Shown piece by piece: positions 1-7,489 of a stretch of DNA of 64,000 nucleotides. A model generated the notes under the pieces. The model did not search any database and was not told the origin of the DNA. It saw nothing but the letters and a program-made list of their open reading frames with translations. Both the position numbers and the translations under genes were made by a program. The stretch is from Paraburkholderia sp. Tr-20389. GTDB taxonomy: Bacteria > Pseudomonadota > Gammaproteobacteria > Burkholderiales > Burkholderiaceae. Each line of letters opens with the position of its first letter. The stretch's first letter is position 1. The stretch is taken from assembly GCF_017104565.1 (NCBI RefSeq), contig NZ_JAAGPD010000003.1, positions 248,001-312,000 of the forward strand. The letters run 5' to 3'.

Positions 1-408
1 CAGGTCCGCAACGGATTGAATCGGGGCATCGCGATGAACGAGGATGCCCTCGGCTTGCGGCGTCGGAATCTCATACGCGGTGTAGACGAAATTGGCGCCA
101 GCGGCCTGTGCGATAACGGGCGGCGCCTCCCCCACATAACCGAAGTCGATCGAACCGACGTTCAGTCCTTCGAGCAACTGCGGGCCTGCTGGAAATTCAG
201 TCCATTTCACATTGACGCCCTGCGCAGCGAAACGCCTTTCAAGCGTTCCATGCGCCTTCAAGAGCACTAGCGTGCTCGCGGCCTTTTGATATCCGATGCG
301 GATTTCTTTTGCACGGCTGTCCGCGAATGAAGGAAGCGCGGCCGAGGCCAGGAGTGCGCCGGCTCCCGCCAGGAAGGCTCGGCGTGTGAACGTGCGATGT
401 TGAGACAT
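1..408 (-). CDS. Sulfonate/taurine-type ABC transporter substrate-binding protein (N-terminal part)
   Basis: This reading frame starts with ATG at 408 and runs off the left edge, giving 136 residues with no stop. A twin-arginine-like signal (TRRAFLAGAG, residues 8-17) is followed by an alanine-rich stretch, with probable cleavage near residue 29. The mature part begins like SsuA/TauA-family periplasmic proteins (EIRIGYQKA, then LLKAHGTLE, and a GSIDFGYVGEAPP segment). Such proteins bind aliphatic sulfonates or related small organosulfur compounds and deliver them to an inner-membrane ABC permease. The permease and ATPase genes would lie outside the window. The substrate cannot be named from this fragment. 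Family assignment is fairly secure. Confidence 0.8.
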   Translation of the reverse strand, partial: MSQHRTFTRRAFLAGAGALLASAALPSFADSRAKEIRIGYQKAASTLVLLKAHGTLERRFAAQGVNVKWTEFPAGPQLLEGLNVGSIDFGYVGEAPPVIAQAAGANFVYTAYEIPTPQAEGILVHRDAPIQSVADL

Positions 409-628
409 AGGCGGATGCGATATAGCGAAAACGGACGCAACATGGACCGATTGCGCTCAACGATAAGCCGGGCGTCAACCGGCACGAACCGATAAATTCG
501 CATAAGCAAATCACTGCGTGGCAGCTCGATCCGATTAGCCGGCCTGGCAGGAATTGACGCCGGGCTGACCTTTTTGCCGGTGTCGATTTCCCTACACTTC
601 GGCGATCGTACTGACTCCGGAGACCAGC

Positions 629-919
629 ATGCTTGAACTCAGACCGTCATGTGAAGGATGCGGCAAGGCGCTGCCGCCAAACGCCAACGATGCAATGATC
701 TGCAGCTTTGAATGTACGTTTTGTGAGAACTGCGCGCTCGCCGCTTTGCAGAACGTCTGTCCCAACTGCGGGGGAAACTTTCAACATCGTCCGATTCGTC
801 CAACGGCGATGCTTGGAAAACACCCAGCATCTTCCGAGCGACACCCCGTCGGCGTCGACAACGTCGCACATGGCGGCTATCTGGAGCGTTATCGCGATAT
901 ACCGCCATCTGAGCGCTAG
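629..919 (+). CDS. DUF1272 cysteine-rich zinc-ribbon-like protein
   Basis: This 96-residue protein starts MLELRPSCEGC and carries eight cysteines in CxxC pairs (C8/C11, C25/C29, C32/C35, C44/C47). This is the arrangement of the small DUF1272 family and suggests binding of two zinc ions. The C-terminal 40 residues are polar and look disordered. No enzymatic function is known for the family. It appears to be a single-gene unit because a good terminator hairpin follows immediately and the next gene is on the other strand. Confidence 0.8.
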   Translation: MLELRPSCEGCGKALPPNANDAMICSFECTFCENCALAALQNVCPNCGGNFQHRPIRPTAMLGKHPASSERHPVGVDNVAHGGYLERYRDIPPSER

Positions 920-925
920 ACGAGG

Positions 926-952
926 AAAAGGGCGCCGCGAGCGCCCTTTTTA
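926..952 (+). terminator. Rho-independent terminator after DUF1272 gene
   Basis: An AGGGCGC / GCGCCCT stem with a short loop (CGCGA region) is preceded by an A-run and followed by five T residues, starting seven bases after the stop codon. The A-run on the other side may let it also serve the convergent small gene at 978-1184. Confidence 0.85.
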
Positions 953-977
953 TGATGCCGTGCGCAAGACCGCAAGC

Positions 978-1184
978 TCAGGTTTTGCCGCCGCCATCAA
1001 GTCCACTACCCGTGCGCCACACCTGTTTTCCTCGCTCGGAAAGCTCGCCGCAGCTGTGAGTTTCGTCCGCCTGCGTGCCTTCTACGGCCATCTCGCCGCC
1101 CGGCTGTTCCAGCGAGCGCGGCTTGTGCTGCTTCCGCACGGCAAACGCTTCGTCATGCGATTTGCCTGAATGGTCCAAGCTCAT
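978..1184 (-). CDS. Small hydrophilic hypothetical protein
   Basis: The frame encodes 68 residues (MSLDHSGKSHDEAF...). I chose the ATG at 1184 because a strong GGGAGGAA ribosome-binding site lies about seven bases upstream; a TTG two codons earlier is possible. The product is very polar, rich in Gly, Glu, Lys and Ser, with one cysteine and no membrane segment or recognisable domain. It converges on the DUF1272 gene. I do not recognise the family. The clear ribosome-binding site is the main reason to keep it; composition alone would not decide. Confidence 0.55.
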   Translation of the reverse strand: MSLDHSGKSHDEAFAVRKQHKPRSLEQPGGEMAVEGTQADETHSCGELSERGKQVWRTGSGLDGGGKT

Positions 1185-1570
1185 GATCAATTCCTCCCGA
1201 TCGGTTCACAACGGTTCTCGCTTCGGCATCAGACAACCAAGAGAACCATGAGGCACCTCCTATCAGTTCGAAAAATCTCCTGTCCACAAGTTCAACCTGA
1301 AGCTGTCCTGCCAAGCGATATCGCGCACCGTTTGTTGCGCGGGGCGACAGCCCGACGATGCGCTTGATTGATAAGGCAAAGATTCGACCTATCCACAGGG
1401 TTATCCAGAAAATCTGTGGATAACTTGTGCGGCCCTCAAGTTATCCACTGCCCGCCAGAAAAGCGTCATATCCGGGTCGGAAAACAGCCCGCCTACGCGA
1501 CACATCGACCGTTATGATTCACAGGTCGCACCCCCTTTTCGCGCTATTGCGCCAACCGAGGAAGGAAGAC
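1185..1570. other. Intergenic region between divergent genes; contains DnaA-box-like cluster
   Basis: About 385 bases separate the small minus-strand gene from the FMN reductase. I see no convincing gene here. The left part has only the ribosome-binding site of the small gene. The right half holds several TTATCCACA-like 9-mers, annotated separately, and a short purine-rich stretch that serves as the ribosome-binding site of the reductase gene. Confidence 0.6.
1280..1449. other. Cluster of DnaA-box-like sequences
   Basis: Five 9-mers resembling the DnaA consensus TTATCCACA are visible. CTGTCCACA is at 1280-1288, CTATCCACA at 1389-1397 and TTATCCAGA at 1401-1409. An exact match on the minus strand (TGTGGATAA) is at 1415-1423, and TTATCCACT is at 1441-1449. 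Four of them lie within about 60 bases, and the two central ones form an inverted pair. This could be a DnaA-binding regulatory or titration site. No replication genes or long AT-rich unwinding region flank it, so an origin is not claimed. Confidence 0.5.
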
Positions 1571-2122
1571 ATGGCCCATCACATTGCAGTCGTCGTCGGC
1601 AGCTTGCGCCGCGACTCGACCAACCGCCAGTTGGCGAAGGCGTTGGTTTCCCTCGCGCCTTCAGATTTTTCTTTCGAGTTTCTCGACATCGGCTCTCTCC
1701 CGCTCTATAGCCAGGATTACGACGACGACTTCCCAGAAGTCGCACGAAACTTTAAACAGCGAATCCAGGCTGCAAACGGATTGCTATTCGTGACCCCCGA
1801 ATACAACCGCTCTATGCCCGGCGTGCTGAAAAACGCGCTCGATTGGGGTTCGCGTCCTTGGGGTCACAACGTATGGGGCGGCAAGCCAGGCGCCGTGATC
1901 GGTACGTCGCCGGGCGCGACGGGCACGGCGCTCGCGCAACAGCATCTACGCAACGTGCTTTCCTATCTAGACGTCGCGACGCTCAGCCAGCCTGAGATGT
2001 TCATCAAGCATACGGCCGGCCAGATCGACGAGAACGGCAACATTACGAACGACGACACACGCAAATTCCTGCAGAAATTCGTCGATCGATATGTGGACTG
2101 GGTGAAGCGGCACGTCGGGTAA
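1571..2122 (+). CDS. NAD(P)H-dependent FMN reductase (flavodoxin-fold)
   Basis: This 183-residue protein belongs to the NADPH-dependent FMN reductase family, which reduces FMN, quinones or azo/chromate-type acceptors in the cytoplasm. The N-terminal strand and phosphate-binding loop read VVVGSLRRDSTN (residues 8-19). The family hallmark PEYNRSMPGVLKNALDW begins at residue 76 and is followed by a conserved glycine-rich GTSPGATG segment. The ATG at 1571 is preceded by GGAAGGAAG and fits the usual length of the family; longer in-frame extensions upstream have no support. It is monocistronic, with a strong inverted repeat after the stop. Confidence 0.9.
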   Translation: MAHHIAVVVGSLRRDSTNRQLAKALVSLAPSDFSFEFLDIGSLPLYSQDYDDDFPEVARNFKQRIQAANGLLFVTPEYNRSMPGVLKNALDWGSRPWGHNVWGGKPGAVIGTSPGATGTALAQQHLRNVLSYLDVATLSQPEMFIKHTAGQIDENGNITNDDTRKFLQKFVDRYVDWVKRHVG

Positions 2123-2146
2123 CGCGCGGAGCGAGCAAGCACCTAA

Positions 2147-2170
2147 GCGGCGCCTGACATCAGGCGCCGC
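2147..2170. terminator. Perfect 11-bp inverted repeat, probable shared terminator
   Basis: GCGGCGCCTGA at 2147-2157 pairs exactly with TCAGGCGCCGC at 2160-2170, with a two-base spacer. It lies between the ends of two convergent genes. There is no T-run, so termination here would be non-canonical or only assisted by the hairpin. Confidence 0.6.
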
Positions 2171-2184
2171 AACGCTAGCCGATG

Positions 2185-3294
2185 CTAGCGACGGTGATCG
2201 GGATGCCCCGTTACCCGATCCCATCCATGCCGCACAGCAGCCTTGAACCGCTCCCAGCTGCCCATACCCGCCGAACTTTCGCGTTCCCAGTCCTTCTGCA
2301 CTTCCGGCTCGACCTCGTCCCACGATCGGTCCTGATAGCGAATCTCGCGAGCCATCGTCGCGCCGTAGTGGTACGCCGGCACGTACTCGTCGTAGCGCAA
2401 TCCCTCGTGCGCATACTCCGAGTCGTAGTGGCTGCGGAAGTCCTCTTCGTATTCGAGAAACTCGTCCGGCACCTGTTGCGGCATCGCTTGCGCGGGTGCG
2501 GCGGTGTCGGGCGTCATCACGGCGCCTGAACCTGCAATGCCCGCCGACGCGATTGCGGCAGCCGCTGGCGTGTCCTCCTGAGTCGCCGCCGGGCGGTTGC
2601 TGCCCGTGGGTACGCCATAGTTGGGCACCGCCGACGCCGACCGTTCCACATCGTCCTCACGCGCAGCGGACACATGCGGAACCTCTGGGCGCATCACCGC
2701 CCCGGCGCCCGGCGCACTCGCGGCGGCGAGCGCTTCAGCCGACGTCTCGTCGACGGGCGGCACGCCATGCAGCACGTCCATGCGCGCGCGCTTGCGAGCC
2801 TCTTCTTCGGCAAGCAGCGCGTCGCTGGACGGCTGCACTGCCGTCGGCGTCGCTCCCGGCGTGCCGATGCCGAGTTCATCGAACACCGAATGTTCGCGAC
2901 GTGCTTCGGCTCGCGTCTCCGACGAGCGCGCGTCGACGTCAGGCGCACGCTCGCTCACTTCGATGGCGCCGAACCGGGTCAGCGAGTTGCGCGCGAGTTC
3001 CGCATGCGACTCGCTCGCGGCGTTCACCGCCACGAGCACGGCGCCGCGCCGCACGGCTTCCGTATAGCGCTCCGCTTCGGGCGCGGTCGGGCCCGACGTC
3101 GAGAACAGGCTTGAGAGGAATCGTTCGATATTGGCGATGACGCCGGGAGAATGCGCGGCGGCTGCATCGGCGGGCGTTTCGGGGTTCGCCTGCAACTCGA
3201 TGTCGCTGGATGCGAAGCCGGTCTGCACGAGCATGTTGCGCGCGCTTTCGGCTTGCGCGTAGGTGTCGAAAAGACCAATCACGGTGTGTCGCAT
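2185..3294 (-). CDS. General stress protein 17M-like / YflT-domain protein with long disordered middle
   Basis: I start this 369-residue protein at the ATG at 3294 (MRHTVIGLFDTYAQAES), which has a GGAG ribosome-binding site; the longer in-frame version starts inside unsupported sequence. Residues 1-110 look like the small alpha/beta domain of bacterial stress proteins of the YflT/17M type. Residues 110-285 are Ala/Pro/Glu-rich and probably disordered. The C-terminal 80 residues are acidic and aromatic (YDSEYAHEGLRYDEY, then WDEVEPEVQKDWE) and resemble the tail found on many proteobacterial stress-associated proteins. The role is likely in general stress; the biochemical activity is unknown. 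Confidence 0.75.
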   Translation of the reverse strand: MRHTVIGLFDTYAQAESARNMLVQTGFASSDIELQANPETPADAAAAHSPGVIANIERFLSSLFSTSGPTAPEAERYTEAVRRGAVLVAVNAASESHAELARNSLTRFGAIEVSERAPDVDARSSETRAEARREHSVFDELGIGTPGATPTAVQPSSDALLAEEEARKRARMDVLHGVPPVDETSAEALAAASAPGAGAVMRPEVPHVSAAREDDVERSASAVPNYGVPTGSNRPAATQEDTPAAAAIASAGIAGSGAVMTPDTAAPAQAMPQQVPDEFLEYEEDFRSHYDSEYAHEGLRYDEYVPAYHYGATMAREIRYQDRSWDEVEPEVQKDWERESSAGMGSWERFKAAVRHGWDRVTGHPDHRR

Positions 3295-3511
3295 GTCTGT
3301 CTCCGTGGCGTTCTGGACGAGTGCGGCGGCGCGCCGCTGCACTCTCGATGCGGAGAAAGCCGCAACCTTCATGCCGGGCTGCACATGCGCGGACTGGCGG
3401 GAAAGTCCTGAGACGGCCGGCCCGCGACGGCCCCAACGCCGTCGCGTGGGTGGGCACGTCGACCGTATGGCGCGCTTTTACAAATGGCTGGTAATCCCCG
3501 GCAACGGCCGC

Positions 3512-5794
3512 TTAGCCGGCGGGATGCGTCGGCGGATGCGCGAGATCGCGCTGCAGGGTCTGCAGGAATTTGTCGAGCAGCGCGATATCGAAGGGCTTCG
3601 ACAACACGCGCGCATCGACATGACGTGCGCGCTCGAGTTCTTCCGCATAGCCGGTCACGAGAATCACGGGAAGCTTCGTTTCGAATGCCTGCACGCGCTC
3701 AGCCAGATCGATGCCGTTCAGCTTGCCCGGCATGTGGATGTCGGAAATCACGAGGTCGAACGGAAAGGGCTCGCCCGTGTCCTTCTGCTTCGCATGCGCC
3801 GCGTCGAAACGTTCCATCGCCGCGTCGGCGTTGAACACGCAGGTGACCTCGTGGCCCATCATCTGCAGCAACGCCTCCGTGCCGGCCGCGACTTCATCGT
3901 TGTCCTCGACAAGCAGGATGCGCAAACCATGCGGCGCCCCCGCTTCTTCCGCGACGGGTTCGGCGGGCCGCTCGACTTCGGGCGCGTGCGTGGCGCGCGG
4001 CAGATACAGCCGCACCGAGGTGCCCGCGCCGATGGCGCTGTCGATCGCCGCGAGTCCGCCTGAGCGCTCGCAGAAGGCGAACACCTGCGGCAGGCCGAGA
4101 CCCGTGCCCATGCCCTTCGGCTTGGTCGTGAAGAGCGGCTCGAATGCGCGCGACAGCACGTCGGGCGGCATCCCGACTCCCGTATCTTCCAGCGAAAGCT
4201 GCACGAAGTCGCCTGTGATCGGGAAGCCGTCTTCGTGTCTGAAGCTCACGTTGTTCGCGCGCACCGTGTAGCGGCCGCCGTTCGGCATCGCATCGCGGGC
4301 GTTGACGGCGACGTTGATCAGCGCCAGTTCGAGTTCGGCGACGTCGACCTGCATCGGCCACAGGCCCGAGCCGACGTCCATCACCAGCGCGACCTTCGCG
4401 CCGAGCGAAGCACGCAGCAGATCGCGGCAGCCGGGCAGCCAGCGTTCGACGTCGAGCGTTTCGTTGCGCAGCGGCTGCTTGCGCGCCACGCCGAGCAGCT
4501 GTCTCGTGAGCGACTGCCCGCTCTTGAGCGCGCGCTCGATGGCGGACAACTCGCGATCGAACGCCGCCGCGCCCCGGCGCCGCACGATCTGCGCGTTGGC
4601 CGAGACGATCATCAGCAGATTGTTGAAGTCGTGCGCGACGCTGCCGACGAGATTGCCGAGCGCTTCCATCTTGCGCGATTGCCGGTAAGCGGATTCGATC
4701 GAACGCCGCATCGATGCTTCCGCCTGCCAGCGCTCCCACGCTTCCTCTTCGGCGCCGAGACGCTTGAGCGACAGCCAGATCACGCACCACAGCACGATGG
4801 ACGGCACGAACGTCGACAGGATCAGCACACTCAGATGGCGATACCACGCGGCCCAGATCGCCGACGTGCGATAGCCGACGGCCACGTAAGCGGGATACGA
4901 ACCGACGCGGCGGAACGCGACGATCAGGCTTTCGCCGTCGACGGTCGAGCGGACCCGCACGACGCCTGCGCGTCGTCCTTCGGCGAGCGCGTCGGTGTAC
5001 GCGTTGTGTCGCACGGGCTCTTCGACCTTCGACGGCGGACCGACGGGATAGCGCGCGAGCACGGCGGCGTCGGAGCGTGTGAGGGCCATCGTCATCGGCG
5101 AATCGTTGCCGCCCAGCAGTTCGCGATAGAACGCCGCGAAATAGCTGGGACGCAGCGCCACCGACACGACGCCGGCAAACGCGCCATCGTCGGCGCGCCG
5201 CGCGACGCCCGTGTTGAATACGATCTCGCCCGCGACATGCCCGACCATTACCTTCGAGACATGTTCGAGCACCTGGCCGTCACGAATGCCGACGAAATCT
5301 TCGCGCTGGTCGATCGACACGGCGGGTGCCGGATAAAAGCGGCTGCTCGCGAGCAACACACCGTCGTGGCCGAAGATCGAGACGGCCGCGACCTGCGGAT
5401 AGCCGCCGCCCATCGTTTGAAGCTTCTCGTGAATCGCGGCTTCGCGCTCGCGAATGCCGTCGTCGTCGAGTCCCTGAACGAGATCGACCACGCGCGCGTC
5501 GAGCGACTCGTTCATGTCGAACACTTTCAGTGCGTGCTCTTCGGCGACGCGCACGGTGCGCAGCGTCACGTCGGTCGCGTCGGCTTCGCGCGTGCGCAGA
5601 TCGCTGAACGCCATCGCCGCGACGAACACGCACGGCACCACGACGGCAGCGACCAGCAGCGCGATCAGCGTCATGCGGCGAACGGCGAAATTCTGTTCGG
5701 GAACGGCGGGAAAGAGCGCTTCGTCGGGCCGCGCGCCGGCGGCGCGCTCGTCGGGAGCGCTCACGTCGACGGAATCGGACCGGTCAGCTGTCAT
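3512..5794 (-). CDS. Membrane hybrid sensor histidine kinase with periplasmic sensor and receiver domain
   Basis: The 760-residue protein has a first membrane helix near residues 41-62 and a periplasmic dCACHE/PDC-like region to about 310. A second helix spans about 321-343. A cytoplasmic dimerisation domain follows, with the phospho-accepting histidine in SVAHDFNNLL (H388). The ATPase domain shows an N-box around residue 497 (VNARDAMPNGG), DTGVGMP and GTGLGL. A C-terminal receiver starts near 624, with ILLVEDND, phospho-acceptor D685 (SDIHMPG) and K733. The H-box and ATPase are of the FixL/NtrB-like HDFNN type. It probably senses a small extracellular ligand. It has no DNA-binding output and is divergent from a CheY/CheC/GGDEF operon, which I infer to be its output. 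Confidence 0.92.
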   Translation of the reverse strand: MTADRSDSVDVSAPDERAAGARPDEALFPAVPEQNFAVRRMTLIALLVAAVVVPCVFVAAMAFSDLRTREADATDVTLRTVRVAEEHALKVFDMNESLDARVVDLVQGLDDDGIREREAAIHEKLQTMGGGYPQVAAVSIFGHDGVLLASSRFYPAPAVSIDQREDFVGIRDGQVLEHVSKVMVGHVAGEIVFNTGVARRADDGAFAGVVSVALRPSYFAAFYRELLGGNDSPMTMALTRSDAAVLARYPVGPPSKVEEPVRHNAYTDALAEGRRAGVVRVRSTVDGESLIVAFRRVGSYPAYVAVGYRTSAIWAAWYRHLSVLILSTFVPSIVLWCVIWLSLKRLGAEEEAWERWQAEASMRRSIESAYRQSRKMEALGNLVGSVAHDFNNLLMIVSANAQIVRRRGAAAFDRELSAIERALKSGQSLTRQLLGVARKQPLRNETLDVERWLPGCRDLLRASLGAKVALVMDVGSGLWPMQVDVAELELALINVAVNARDAMPNGGRYTVRANNVSFRHEDGFPITGDFVQLSLEDTGVGMPPDVLSRAFEPLFTTKPKGMGTGLGLPQVFAFCERSGGLAAIDSAIGAGTSVRLYLPRATHAPEVERPAEPVAEEAGAPHGLRILLVEDNDEVAAGTEALLQMMGHEVTCVFNADAAMERFDAAHAKQKDTGEPFPFDLVISDIHMPGKLNGIDLAERVQAFETKLPVILVTGYAEELERARHVDARVLSKPFDIALLDKFLQTLQRDLAHPPTHPAG

Positions 5795-6504
5795 CGCTCA
5801 AGCCGCGCAGGCGGGCGGTAAAAAAGGGGTGAGTTCTCATCATAGGTTCAAGCGGGCGCTTTGCTCGCACGCAATGCAACAAAGGACGCGTCGCGGCAGA
5901 AGCGGCGCGGCTTCGCCGCTTTTGTCATACGAGTTCGCAAATCAGCGACGAATCTGGAAGCGCAAACGTACACAAAAGGAAAAGTACGACCATTCTTCTG
6001 ACGAATGCTTACGTTTTTACTCGAATCCGACAAAATCGAGTTAAATTCGTTCGTCGAATGCTTTCTGGCGAGTTGCCTTTCCGCCAATTTGCTTCGAGAA
6101 TTGCGCCACGATAAATAATCAGCCCGCCATGATCGGGTGAATTCCGCGCGAGGGACGGTGCATTGCACGTGATGCAAGGCCGACAAGATCCTCGCGGAGA
6201 CCAGCGGGGCACCACGGAGCCATGAACGCCGTCTTGCCGCCGCAGAATTATCTACGGGGTAGGGTTCGAAAATGCCGGTCATATCCGTCGTCCATTGCGT
6301 GCAGACCGCCGCCACGCGCCGCACGCGTCACATCGGCGGCGCGCGCGGTCCGGTGCGCACAGCATCGCTCGCGCCGATCGATCCGGTTGGCGAGTTTGCC
6401 CATGTCCAGGCGGGTCCGACGCGCAATCGCGCGAGCGGGCGCTAAAGTTCGCCCAGGCACTGCCGTTAACACGCAAGAGCCCACTCCGTTTCCAATCCGC
6501 CGCC
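5795..6504. other. Long intergenic region between divergent kinase and CheY-like operon
   Basis: About 710 bases with no frame that I believe. The stretch 5940-6120 is clearly more AT-rich than its surroundings and is the likely home of the two divergent promoters. It has repeated short elements, for example two copies of CGAATGCTT near 6003 and 6054. The long minus-strand frame through 5848-6324 has a basic, low-information composition and no ribosome-binding site, so I leave it out. Confidence 0.5.
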
Positions 6505-6873
6505 ATGTCTTTGCCCATTGTGATCGCCGATGACTCGCTGCTTGCCCGCAAGGTGCTCACGAAGGCTTTGCCGCAGGATTGGGACGTCGACATTACCTAC
6601 GCGTCCAACGGCCGCGAAGCGCTCGAGCATTATCGCAAGGGGCGCGCGTCGGTGATGTTTCTCGATCTGACGATGCCCGACATGACGGGCTATCAGGTTT
6701 TGGAGGCCCTGCAGCACGAGGACCTGAACACATTCGTGATCGTCGTGTCCGCCGATGTCCAGCCGATGGCAAGGGAACGCGTGCGCGCGCTTGGCGCGCT
6801 GGCATTCATCCCGAAGCCCGTGACCACCGAGGCGGTGCTTCCCATCCTCAAGGAGTACGGGTTGTATGTCTGA
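6505..6873 (+). CDS. CheY-like single-domain response regulator
   Basis: This 122-residue protein is a receiver domain only. It has the acidic pair D9/D10, the phospho-acceptor D54 (MFLDLTMPD), a serine at the conserved hydroxyl position (VVSAD, S82) and K104 (FIPKPV). With no output domain it must act by protein-protein contact, as CheY does, or as a phosphate shuttle. Its stop overlaps the start of the CheC-like gene by eight bases, so the two are co-translated. The ATG at 6505 is the start that gives the normal receiver N-terminus. The divergent hybrid kinase is the likely phosphodonor; that link is inferred from position. Confidence 0.9.
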   Translation: MSLPIVIADDSLLARKVLTKALPQDWDVDITYASNGREALEHYRKGRASVMFLDLTMPDMTGYQVLEALQHEDLNTFVIVVSADVQPMARERVRALGALAFIPKPVTTEAVLPILKEYGLYV

Positions 6874-7489
6874 GCCAGTCCTCAACGAAGATCAGCGCGA
6901 CGCGCTGCAGGAGGTCGCCAATCTGGCGATGGGCCAGGCCGCGACGCGCCTCGCTCTGCTGCTGGATGCGTTCATCGAGCTGTCCGTGCCGCGCGTGCGG
7001 GTGGTGGCCGTGCGCGAAGCAGCCCCGGCGCTGCGCGAGATGACGGGGATCAACGAGCCCGTCAGCGCCGTGCGACAGGGCTTTCGCTCGGACATCAAGG
7101 GCGAGGCGCTGGTGATCTGCCGCAGCGGCAGCATCGAGCAGCTTTGCTCGCTCGTGAGCGATCCGTACGCCAAGTCGGCTTATGAAGCGACCACGCAGGA
7201 AGAACTGGTGTTCGACGTCGCGAACATCCTGACGGGCGCGTGCGTGTCGTGCATTCTCGACCAGCTCGGACGCACGCCCGTGTTTTCGGCGCCCGGCCTG
7301 CTCGGCTCGGCGATGTCGCTCGACGATGTGTTCCAGCCGAACGTTCTCGCGTGGGAAGTCGCGTTGCTGGTCGAAGTGAATTTTGCGTTAGAGGATCAGA
7401 GTTTCCGCGCCCACCTCGTGATGCTGATGGCGGAAGACTCGATCCGTCATTTGAGCACCGCGCTGGACGCGCTGCTTTCCAGCATATGA
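6866..7489 (+). CDS. CheC-family CheY-phosphatase-like protein
   Basis: This 207-residue protein has the duplicated half-structure of CheC. The first catalytic motif is canonical D-x3-E-x2-N (D12, E16, N19 in RDALQEVANLAMG). The second is E-x3-D-x2-N (E113, D117, N120 in EELVFDVANILTG), so the acidic residues are swapped there. CheC proteins dephosphorylate phospho-CheY. It overlaps the CheY-like gene upstream and shares an ATGA overlap with the GGDEF gene downstream. It is therefore very likely to set the lifetime of the phosphorylated regulator in the same operon. No chemoreceptor or CheA gene is nearby. Confidence 0.87.
   Translation: MSEPVLNEDQRDALQEVANLAMGQAATRLALLLDAFIELSVPRVRVVAVREAAPALREMTGINEPVSAVRQGFRSDIKGEALVICRSGSIEQLCSLVSDPYAKSAYEATTQEELVFDVANILTGACVSCILDQLGRTPVFSAPGLLGSAMSLDDVFQPNVLAWEVALLVEVNFALEDQSFRAHLVMLMAEDSIRHLSTALDALLSSI

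Noticed and set aside
1280-1449. A replication origin at the DnaA-box cluster
   Set aside because: There is no dnaA, parAB, repA or other origin gene and no long AT-rich unwinding region beside it. I keep only the box cluster as an observation.
4235-5821. A 528-codon open frame on the plus strand across the histidine kinase gene
   Set aside because: It is antisense to a well-supported kinase, and its product is Arg/His/Ala/Asp-rich with no domain. Long antisense frames are common in GC-rich DNA.
5848-6324. A 158-codon minus-strand frame in the gap upstream of the CheY-like gene
   Set aside because: No ribosome-binding site, a basic low-information product, and it covers the AT-rich promoter region.
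7240-7485. An 82-codon N-terminal extension of the diguanylate cyclase
   Set aside because: It overlaps the CheC-like gene out of frame and is Arg-rich without a domain. The ATGA overlap gives the start.
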